Made by a program: the position numbers and the translations under genes. 64,000 bases of DNA from Crossaster papposus (taxonomy: Eukaryota > Echinodermata > Asteroidea > Velatida > Solasteridae): contig JBAIAA010000074.1 of NCBI GenBank assembly GCA_037893245.1, positions 558,001 to 622,000 of the forward strand. Reading direction: 5' to 3'. Below the pieces are notes generated by a model. It did no database searches. It was given only the letters and a program-made list of their open reading frames with translations, and was not told the DNA's origin. Shown here one piece after another: positions 39,301 to 51,300 of the stretch. Every line of letters starts with the position of its first letter. Position 1 is the first letter of the stretch.

Positions 39301-42300
39301 GGGCAAGCTCTTGCATAGTTACGTTAGAGACGCTCAGCACCAATACATTGTTCACAATGGTTGAGAATGGTACAAAGACACCAGATCATTCCAGAGCCGG
39401 GGGTTGCTAGCGTAAGGCTTGCCCCGAATCACGTGATATAGCAACAGTGTCTTTGGTCTGGAGAATTTAAATGTAAACTGTGCCAAGCTGTGTGAACAAG
39501 TCAGTGTACCAGATATTATTCAAATTCCACACGCAAATGGTCAATTGACATCACACCACTTTTGTTTGACCCTTGACCCTTGCACAATCATTGCATACTC
39601 ACCTTTGACCCCTTGACCCAATTTTTTTAATTCGTTTTCCAGTTCACGTAGTGGCGAGTTAAAAAAATAGTCACATTACAATGTACAATGTACAGTTGTA
39701 GTTGTTTGATACTGGTGCCTTTCCTTCCAGGATTGTTTCCCAAACTTTAAAACTCTGTTGAAAAATGTCATGAATTGTTTAAATTTTGTATAATAAAGGT
39801 GATTTTCACATTGAAGCCACATCTAAAACTCTTGTCTAGGGCTATTGTCTAGGTGTGCACCCGTTACAACTATGTACCGTACGGTATGTGGGAAAATGCT
39901 GATAAAAGCCCTAGCCATAGCTCTGGAAGCCCGTTTCTGACACGGCTTTACTTACTATGTTGTTAGTCAAAAATAAATGTATACTGGTACATGTGGTGTC
40001 TTTAACCAGTTCGCGCCGGATGACGAATATAAATGCAAAGTTTTCCCCAGATTTAAAACAGATGACGCATAAACACGCCACGAGCAAGGCCGGAAATGTC
40101 TGTCAGCAGCGAGCAAGTCCGGAAATGCGTGGTAGTGCTTCCCGGTACTGGCGGCCTGAACCTGCTTCGGATCGTGTTTCGTTAAAAATAACCCCGCGCG
40201 TCGGCTCGGTGATGTTAAAATAATCTGGGCGCGAACTGGTTAAGTGCCATTCAAGTTAATTTAAAAATACTTTTAAATTCTAAAAAAAAAAATTTTTTTT
40301 AAATTATAAAAAGGCAATTACCTGGTACATTATGGTTGGAAAGCTTGCTGTAAAAAAATGAACATTTCTAATTACTATTTACCAATACAAATAACCATTT
40401 GCCTATACAATTTACCTTTTTGATTTTAAGGTAGGATACACCATTTGCAGATATCGAAAATGTTTATCCCCGAATTATTAAGAAATGTCTTACTTTTTTT
40501 AAAGTAAATAATGATTTTAGGCATCCATGCGCTAGATATCCTGTAATTGTTAAGAAAATTTTATATTTATAAAATAAAATCATGCTCTCGCTGGATGGCG
40601 ATCGCAAATAAAACCCAAAACAACAAGAATAACTGCCCGATCCCGATTGAAAATACATGCCTTTGTTCTTGCTTTTTGCTCGGCATCCATGATTGTAAAA
40701 CTTAGGACAGCACCTGATTTCACTAAACTTTGTGACGCATCGCAACTCGAGTTACGAAGAGTAACGCGTCGCATCTCTCGACGCCTCGTACAATCCATTT
40801 CACTAAAGTTACGAAGCGTTCAATGCGTCGCAATTACCTTGACAACGGCAAGTAACACGACGTAAGTTACGAAGTGTATTTGGGTCGTCGTAAAATAAGA
40901 TGCGTCTTTCAATAGCCAGTTTTACGCCACAGAAATGAAATAAACGAGACTAGAATACTTGGACAATGTGTGGGAAGTTGTAAATGAAACATATGAATAA
41001 ACCTTGAATAGTGCACTTGAAATTTCAAATTTGCTAGAGGTCCACAGCAAGCTTGTTTTTCGTAAAAAATGCATCAGACGTCAGCCATTTTGATTTACAT
41101 TTTTGAAGCTTTCCGAGAAGAGATTCGACGACTCTTTGCTGAATACCAGACGGCTATTTACTGTGCGTTGAATAGGTACATACAACAGTCACTGTTTTGT
41201 GCTATAAATACACCTACGACGCGTCGCACGTACGATATGTTTCGTGAAATGGATTTTACGACGCGTTGCAGCTGCGACGCGTCTTAGAGATATGACGCGT
41301 CGCAGGGCTGCGATGCCTCGTAAGTTACGAAGAGTTTAGTGAAATCGGGTGCAGGTCAGTTAAATCATATTTACTATAAAATACACCCCCCCCCCCCCTA
41401 ACCTCCCAAATTCACTTATTCCTGATAATTCAAGCAATTACCAATGGTGTATCCTACCTTTTAAGAAATCAACTAAGAGCTTGTATTCATTCTTGCTTTG
41501 ACCTGTGATCATTTTTGCATACGGCACCTACTCATGAACACATTTGAACACATAAATTACAGCGTTATAACTGTTTTTCTGTGCACAGCAAGTACGATGG
41601 GGCCTTCCGAGCATCCCCGAAATGCCCGAAAATGATAACGGTCGTCGAGCAGTCAGATTTACACAGAAAATCAGGGTAAAAACAGGAGAAAATAACAACA
41701 AATAAATAAGAGAATGTCTCTTTATTTTGGTGGTGATAATGCATCATGCAGGCATGTAGCATGTTCCATGGAATGCCGACCCTTAACCTTACATCAAGAA
41801 TGCTTGATTCTAACACAATAACCATGTCATCCCTCTATGTGGAGCACTTCGACGTTTTCCCTCGACTTTCCTCATGCATTGTTGCCAATCCTATTTGCTG
41901 ACAAATTTCAAATTCATTCAGTTAAATTCATTTTCCCTTGCTGTAGAACCTTCGTGAACAATTTTGAAATTTAGCCCGAAATTCTAAAACAGTGACGTTC
42001 GGGAATTGGGCACAAAATCGGCCGAGTATTCTCAATGTAACGAGGTGCACTTGAATAAATCTTAGAAATTCTGATAAATCATCTTTTGACGTATTTTTTC
42101 AAGATGTCATTTTGCACCTCAAAATAAAATTGGAAAATCACACCAAAATAAATGTCTCTGTTTAGTTTATAACAGCTCGGTAAACTTATCAATTTATGAA
42201 AACGAATGTTTAAAGCTTGATTAAATTTTCACTCGCTGTGAAATTTGAGGTCTAACATTTGCTCTAGCAAGGAACTTGAGGGGGAAAAAACACAAAGTGC

Positions 42301-45300
42301 TCTACGTTAGAGGACAACAATATTTGTTTTAGGAACAGGGGGGCCCCTCGCAGATTTTAGGTTTGAAATGATTCGATTTTGTAAAATACAGGAATACATG
42401 TACTTTAAAATCTTGGGTTTTTCTTTTTCCTTTTTGTTTTAACAAACTTTACCTAATTCTAAATAAAAGATTGGGCATTTTCTTGAGCTTTGCTTTTAGA
42501 ATGGATCAGAACAATTTGGTAGATGCCTCCTATTTTGGGTTGAAAAGAAGAAGAATCAATGAGAATGAAAGTTGAAGTTACAAACTTTAATTAATATGCT
42601 TCAAGCTTTTAGCACTGTAAATTTTCTTAGGTGTACATCTTAAAAAATACTTTGCAACATGTGAAAAGGAGATCAACAGTCACTTAAATAAATATATTTG
42701 TCATTCTCCAAGAAACCCTACTTTCCTCTTCCTTTTTAGAGAAATCTTTTTAGAACAGATTTTTGGTACCAACATATACAAAAATACATACAAATGTACT
42801 AGTACCGGTATAAGCCGTCTTGAATACAATTGTCTGCATCTGTACTAATTAACACATCTTACTTTCAGTCATGACATGTCATGTCGCCTCGTGCCATGTC
42901 ATGTCATGTCACGTCATGTCACCTCGTGTCATGTCATGTCACGTCATGTCACGTCATGTCATGTCATGTCATGTCATGTCATGTCATGTCATGTCACGTC
43001 ACGTCACGTCACGTCACGTCATGTCACGTCATGTCACGTCACGTCACGTCACGTCACGTCACGTCATGTCATGTCATGTCATGTCATGTCATGTCACCTC
43101 ATGTCATGTCATGTCATGTCATGTCATGTCACCTCATGTCATGTCATGTCATGTCATGATCTGAATATACGTTGTTCGTTACAACTCGCTTGTTGGTATA
43201 TATCAAATCTAGAATCTCGCTGTGTGTCAGTTATGGAAGTTCCGACAACACACTTTACATAAATAAGATGGTATAGCTTTTGCATGTGTACTGTTTTATA
43301 TTAAAATTTAGCCTCCCGAAATAACTGCAAATAATTAACTGCTCCAATTTGTTCAAATTTGTGTTCCCATTTTTCATGAGTGAACAAAATCTACATGTAT
43401 ATTTTGGTGGCAAGATAGTGATGGGAACCATGTGGTCACGTGCATTTTGTTGTTTACAGCGTGTTCGATTGTGTATTATATATCGCAACCTGCTCCCGCA
43501 AAATGAGTCTCAACCTTAACCTTTTTAGAGGATTGAGGTTGGATCCAATTCTTACAATTGGAGGATTTTGCAGGACTTAGGATGGTTCCTAGCTAAAAAG
43601 GTCTAGGGGGTTGGGGTTAAGCACCCAGTTATTTGTGACCAACAAAGGATAACTTGTTTCTGTTGAAGAACACAGTATCAGCATTGTTGAAATTAAGTGC
43701 AAAGTGAGTTTCTCTTTTTTCAAGATCCATTTATTTTAAAACTAAAAGGAATTTTCCCAAGTTTTACCCACATTTTGTTGGAGCAGTTTACGCTTGTAAT
43801 AAAGCCCAAGCATGGTATGGAACTACTTGTTCAAGTTATACAGTTTAACAGGAGTCAAGGAAACTAAATTAACACCTAACAGTTAGCTGCCAAGGAAGAA
43901 TGCCGCAAAGCAGAGTTGTATTCGAGTCCCTGCAAGTCCTTGCACAAGTCCTTTCAGAAGACAGAAGACCAGTCACAAGTCCAGTCCTAATGCCAGTCAT
44001 AAGTAACTGGTTGAACAATGACAAAGGAATGCTTTTGTCAAAGCTCATTTGAATAGCTTGCGATCGGAATTGGAAGTGGAGGACTTGTGATGGACTTGCA
44101 GGGACTTGTGATGGACTCAACTACATCCCTGCCGCAAAGTAATAATATCGGTGAATCTCTATGCAGTCGATTCTGGATACTTGATGGACAATTTACAAGC
44201 ATGAGGAAAAGTGCTAGTGGGTGACATGACTTCAAGATTTTACACACTGGCAAATTGTTCATTAATTTCTTTCCGATTTTGCTCAAATTTAAAAATGAGA
44301 TAGTCAAGACATGATTCTAACATAGGTCCAAAGCTTGGGGAATATATAATTTACTAAAAGGAAAGAGTCTGCTTTTAGGAGAGACACATTGTATAGAATT
44401 TTGATTTACCTTCCGGTTTACTGTATTACATTTTTTTCTACAATTGTGAAAAACAGTAATTAAATGAGGTGCATGACAGTTGTAAACAAAGAAAGAATAC
44501 AGTTTGTTCTGGCATTTGCAGAGTTCAGAAATTGGTAATCAGCAGGAAAATATTTGCTTACCAAACAAAAACAAAAATGAATACATGTAGAAGCCAAAAT
44601 GTAAATCTAAGATTCATGTTATGATCTGGGGCAAATTTCATGCAGTTGCTTAAGCAAAAATATTTGCTTAAGCACAAAAACGCTTGCTTAATAAATCAGG
44701 TAAGGAGCCATAACATGCGATTGTTATGCTAAGTTAACAACAGCTAAGTACCAATCACAAACAATATACATCACATGGAGTTATGGCTGGTAAGCTGGTA
44801 TTACTTAGCAATAATGATTTGTGCTTAAGCAATTTTGATGCTCTATGAAATTGGCTCCTGGGGCCAATTTCATGGAGCTGCTGAGCACTAAAATGTGCTT
44901 ACCACAACAACATGCTATGCAAAGACCAGCTGAAAACCAGTTACAAACAATATATATACATCACCTGAAAATTTGGTTTCTCGCCCCCTTTTTGCCAAGG
45001 TATAATTATCATGCTAAGCAATATTTTGTGCTTAGCAGCTTGGTGAAATTGGTCTCAGGTTCTTCACAAAGCACAAATGTGTTGAGGAATATTTTTCTAC
45101 TGAGTAATGCAACGAAATTAGGCCAAGGTTGAATTTTCTTCGTGCTTTCAATAGCCCGAGGCATCCCAGCAGGCCGGTACGCACTCCCCAAGACCTGACC
45201 ATCATCAGATCACCTCCCTACTCCTCAAGGAAGACATCGAGAGCCAAGCCCTGGGGCGGATAAACACCGGCACGACCAGAGACGTCTCGCAGCTCCTGGC

Positions 45301-48300
45301 CTCAGATGAGCAGTTTAGTGATCTCAGCCCACGCAGCATGAGCCGCCTGCTCAACATAGTCTCCATCACCGGTAAATTATCTAGGCTTGAGTAAGGCCGT
45401 GTCCGAAACGAGTGTCTAGAGCTACGGTCTACGTCTACAGCTACAGCTACAGCTACGTCTACGTATGCGCCAAGGCAAATGGAATTCGGACGTGGCTACG
45501 GTAGAGCCTATGGCTAGTTATTGCGCCCCCAAGCGATGCTTGAATTAGTGTTTGAAAATTACAATGTAAGAATTTACAAAAATTATCGTTCGCTAGATGT
45601 TACGCAATGTTTGTTTACAGTCGAAATACCTGAGGATATTGACGTAATTGTCGATCTGTTAGTTTCAATTCAATGCACTATCATTGAAAAATAAACTAAA
45701 ATTTGCTCCAAAATTAACGTTAGTGCTGCCGCCATTTTGTTTTGACTGAGCTAGACAACTTCTTTTACGGCTAGATTTTTGTGACGTTGTAGCCGTAGCT
45801 GTAGCTCTAGACGGCATTTCGGACAGCGCTACAAAATGGCCGCCGTAGACAATAGACCTAGCCGTAGCTCTAGACACCCGTTTCGAACACGACCTAAATC
45901 TGAGAGAGAGATTCTGCAAACAGATTGGAACCAGCCAGCCGACCCTGGCTAGCTCGGTGGTCGAGTGGTAGGATATCTGCACTGGAAAGCAGGAGGTTGT
46001 GGGTTCAAGTCCCACTCAAGTCAGTGATTTTGTTTTTAAAAGAAACTCTCGGGACAACACTATAATCAAGTATACACATTGGTGAAGGACCAAAATCTAA
46101 TATTAAAAAAATTATTTAAAGGGATCGTATACGTTTGGTAATTGGAACCCACTGTTTGTTTCAATCCTATATAGTTATATATATATATACATGAATAAGA
46201 TTAATACTGCTGCAAACTGCTTACTGGCTGGAATGACCTGAAATATACAAATCAAATACATGTAAGTTAAGAGGGCCTAATATTTCGATCTTCTTCAGAA
46301 ACTAAAGATCTTCTTCAGTCTCTGAAGATTTGTTAAGATCGAAATATTAGGCCCTCTTATATACCATAAAACTAACCTGTAAAATTTTGAGATACATGTA
46401 TTGCCGAAAATCTGGAGCGGTTATGTCCATGCTGGAAGAATAATCTGCATTGGAATACACAATCTGAGAAACGTCACTGCAGTAACGCTTCTCAGATTCA
46501 ATTTTTCAAATTCAAAAGTTTCTAAAAATGCATTATACTATCCAAAGCTGCTGTACTTCTTACCAAGTAAGTTTTTATTGCCATTAATTTTGCCAGTAAT
46601 TACTAAACGTATACGATCCCTTTAAACTAAGCATGCAAGAAGTAACAAACTACTGATACAACTCGATGACCTGAAATGTACACATTTTTAATGGGGGACA
46701 AATGTTTCAAGTCTTTCACAGGAAATCAAAACATCAGGCCATTTGACCAACCTACGGCAGTCTTCCGAATTACACAACCCTTGAAGTTTTGCAAAACCAT
46801 TTTGCCCATAGATTAAGTTTATTCTTGTGTGGATCATGTTTGGACAATACCTCAAATCCCAGCACAGTTCTTTTGTGGTCAAGCTCAGGGCAAGCAGGCA
46901 TATTCAGTTATTTACTTCACTGCTCTCCCTGCATTTTTCATTTTTTTTTAAATTTGTGTTGGTTGTTACACAGTTATTGACTTTTCCACTTGAAGATTTG
47001 TCATGACAAATTTGTTATTTGTTATGTTAGATAGATCTCTGCTTCTTTTTGCTAAAACCTAAGCAGCCCGGAGAAAATGACGCTGTTGTTTTCACATCTC
47101 AGGTCGTCTCCTGCGAGCCAACAACATCAGCTTCCAATGGCAGCGTCTTGCCTCCTGGGTGAACGTGACCGAGAAGTGGCCCTACCGGACGTCCCGGTTG
47201 GCTGTCTTCTCTAAGGACAACGAGGAATCATTTGATGATGAGCTGCCCCTTAAGGCAGTCTATGAGAGGTTCGCAACTCGCTTTTTGTCCCGCCTGAACG
47301 AAGTTCAGAAAGAGACTATACAATCACTATTTCTGTATGTAGTCCCTTCGTATACATGTACGTTATCTGGATAGGTACATGAACAATGTACGTAGTCCGT
47401 GTACATGTACGTATGTTCTTGTATCGTATTACGATCGAGGATCGAAACACAAAAGAAAACAAAGGGAACAAAGGATCCTCGAAGGACGGTTTGCTTGTCC
47501 GAATTCGGTCCTCGATCGTTGGGGCAAGCGCTAAGTAATGGGGTTAGGGTATAGTAAAGGAACAAAGGAAAACACAATATCGATCTTCGGTCGTTATGTG
47601 GTTCACGACTGTGTGTCATTTTGGTTAAAGTTTAGAAAAATGTGTATTATATGCAAACTCAACGTCCTATTGCAATCAAACTTGGGTCATGCATGCAATA
47701 TGGAAACCTTTATATATGGTCAGGTCAAAGGTCAAGTACTGAGGTCAAATGTCATTTGAGGTCAAATTGTAAAAAAAGGGTAATTGCAACAGTGGGCGAG
47801 ATATCAAGAACCATTCTTGTTTTGGGGTTGTTTTTTTTGTCCCCTTCTTTTACTTTTAGCACTGCTTGTGTTACTTTCTTTAGCAGTGTCCTGATTTTGT
47901 AAGGCAAGCTAGTTGATTTGTTTGTTTTCATGAGTTTTGTCACATTGAGAACTTCAGAATCATTTTGTAATCTGATAGTGATTATAACACCACCAGAGTT
48001 CGGCTAAATCTTTGGACGTGTGTCTGGATCAAATCTCTGAATGAGAATTTTACAAATTGTGCCCTTCACCTGTGAAACTTGTGAACCTTGTCTTCGTGAG
48101 CAGAATCCAGGATGAGATTCCAGCCAGCCGAGAGATAGAGCCCCTGCTGGACCTTGACCAAGACGGCCGGAGTTTCCTGGTCTATCTGACCAAGCACACC
48201 CCGGTACTGACCGTCGGTGACCTCCGGCGCTTCCTGCCCTGCGCTTGCCATCTAGACCCCTACCTGCGCAAGCAAATCAAAGGTACGGTACCTCAAGCTA

Positions 48301-51300
48301 CTCAAAGTAGATGTTTTGCAGCTATCCAAAATACTGTTGAAAAACTTACTTGTTGTAAAGATATTAATGACTCTAAACTTCTAGTATGCTGTCATTTTGA
48401 AGAAAGGCAACAAATATGTCATTTCAAAAGATGCGTCTTTCCGGGGCCCCTTTTTGGGGGAAATTTCCATCAGTAGTTGGTTTGTAATCTGTGAATAAAG
48501 ACGTCCAATTTATTTGGCTTATACATTCAATCAAAGCTTTGAGACATTGTAACTTAGTTAGTTTTTTAGCTTGAATGCTAAATGATTGAAAATGTGGTGA
48601 TTGTGTAGTTATGGGCCCCGTTCCTACTAGAGAACAAAATCCCCTTTTTAGTTATCGGATTTGCCTAACTAGCTTGCAACATTAAAAACAAAACAAAATA
48701 AACAGGTATGTTCTAGATAGATGGCAGAGTTTTGATGTTTTGCGGGCAATTTTTGGGTTAAAATGATGATCAATATAACAAAAATGCAACACACAATTTA
48801 AAAAAATGATGATATCCAAGACGAACGTGAACCGTGTTGATTTGCAAGACATCAACTGCAAAATGCATAAGAAAATTGCATTTTCTATTGTTAAACTTAA
48901 AATTGTTTCCGTAGAGTTGAGTTAAGTTAAGTAAACTGTAAATTGATAGTCATTTTGGTATGATGAAAAACACCTTTGATCCAAAATGTTTTGAAATTGA
49001 ATGGGTTCCTACTTGCAGATTCCTTAGAGAGTCAAGACATGGCCGGGGCCCTGCCTAACATCTCGGCCCTGCCCCGCCCCCAGAGTTTTGGCAGCAACTT
49101 CCCCAACCAGATCTCCAGTCATTCGTCGGTTTACTCCGCCCTAAGCGACACGCCCTCCCGTCTCAGCTACCAGATGGCTGCCCTTAATCCCTTCTCCAAA
49201 AAGGTGGGTCACGGATAGGAGAAAAAACGAGTTACCTCATGAATATACATGAGTCCTTAGAAGGAATTCCATATCTGGACATCAGATGTTGTTATGCTGA
49301 GGAGGTCCAATCTTGGACACAATGGACGCTTAGTATTCTGGTTGGAGAACAATGTTTAGAAATGAGAAACTTTCTGGAGAAATACTTTTTTGTCGTGACC
49401 CATAACTGTTGGGTTTTGTACACCGAATTTGGAGTGATGTCCAGATATGGAATTCTTTCTGAGTGCTTTATGCAAACTGTTCCCTGATCCCTCGAAATGA
49501 GTCGTAATGACAAGTTTTCAGGTATTAGTTTGTTTACATGCATTACAAAGCACAACTTGCTCAATTTATTGACATCTTATAAAATACAGATTTTATTTAT
49601 GTAAAAGGGTTGACTTATAAGTGTAGGACACTGTTAAAAAGCATGTTACTCTGACAACTTGCGACTCATTTTGTTGGGTTGGGTCACAATATTATAATTC
49701 AAGTTGTTTCATTGGTAGAGGGGGAAAAGGGTCAAAGTACTTTTTATAGCCCTTAATTTTAAAAAAATCACCGTTGTATTAGTCTGGGAAAAACTGTCTG
49801 GTTCTCATTTGTTTATTTTCGTGTTTTATTTCTTTCATTTTTTTTTACTTTCCTGTTCATGTTGTAGTATAGCCCAACATGGCCGCCCGAAATGAGATTT
49901 TTTATCAAGTTCATTTTAATGTTTTACGAAGCTTGCCTTTGTTTTTCCTCTTAGCATTTTTCACAACTATTTATGTTTCGTTTTCATCATTTTTTTGTAT
50001 CCAGCCTGAAATTGTTATAATACCAGTAGTTAAGGTAATATGCCACCTCTTAGAATGTTGTATTGTTGACTGTTGACTGCCCCCATACTTTTCTTCACCC
50101 CCCCCCCCCCCCCCCCCCCCCACTCCACTTTCCCCTCTCCACCCTTTCCTCGCCCCACTCCACCCTCCCCTCTACCCACTCCACCCTCCCCCTCCCACCT
50201 CTCCCTCCCCTGACCCTCCCCCAACTCCCCTGACCCTCCCCCAACTCCAAAACTCCAAACTCCAAAACTCCTCAACTACCCCAAGAGGGACCTTCTCCCC
50301 ACTCCACCCCCACCACACCCCCAATCAATTTTGGTACCGTCGCCCTACCATGGATCCCAACGTTACCCAGTCATTTTCAAATTATAAAAACCAAACCGTT
50401 TGATGTGGAGACCACCCCATTATTAACCCTACTTCCAAAACTTTCTGAACTTTTTCCTCTTTGAATTGTGTGAGTTTTTGACCCCGTACCCTTCTTCAGA
50501 TCATGAGCTGGTGCTTCTAGTTCTATTCTCACTGACTCTTATGTACTCTGATCAAATTTTTGGGTTTTCAGACCCCTTCTACCCGTCTTATTTCACTTTA
50601 TCCCCGTTCGTTGTGTTCAGCCATTAGTGGTGTGATCTGCTGGGAAAACCCTTCACTTGGTGACATTAGTTATTTTTATGTTATATATACTGAACAAAAA
50701 TATAAACGCTCCCAAAATGTGACCTGTCATCACAAAATGAGCGTAAAGTCGGCAAAATCTAAAATTGAGATATCGGTATTTCTAAATTCTGTGGATACAG
50801 AGCTTTCCAATGGTATAACATATAACACTTGGAGGTTTGATACTCAATATTTTTTCTTTTTCTTTTTCAGTCTAGTCTTAATACAGAGATTATGAGAAAA
50901 CAGGCATTTCTTGCGAGAAATTGTGTGAGAGGCATAGAAAGGCATAGTCAAAATTGTCTCAAAAACTAATTTTGTTTTTATCTGATCGTCCTGAAAAATT
51001 GGGAATTGATTGTTGGGGATTTTGTCTTTGAAAAAAACATATAATCTCAAAATCGACCACCCCTTCAAATTTTGACTTTGACTGGCCGTACTGGGAAATC
51101 ACTCCGTGCGACTTTACGCTCATTTTGTGATGACAGGTCACAAATGGTTATTTGTCTTGATTTGTAAACAACACTTGTGTCCATCTCTGCCAGTGAGGAA
51201 TTGGTCAGTAATGTAGTGATTGTGGGTGGAATCACTGCATCACTGAGCAATTCCTCACTGGCAGAGATAGACACAAATGTTGTTTACAAATCAAGACAAA

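Noticed and set aside
42866..43160. CRISPR-like array
   Set aside because: A 5-bp period with no spacers, in an animal genome; it is a microsatellite.
42871..43262. Three overlapping Cys/His/Val repeat frames in the pentamer array
   Set aside because: All three frames read through because a 5-bp unit without stops cycles through frames. Simple-sequence artefact.
45949..46022. A tRNA-Ser (GGA) gene
   Set aside because: The A box, B box and T stem are good, but the acceptor strands cannot pair, so it is a tRNA-derived repeat.
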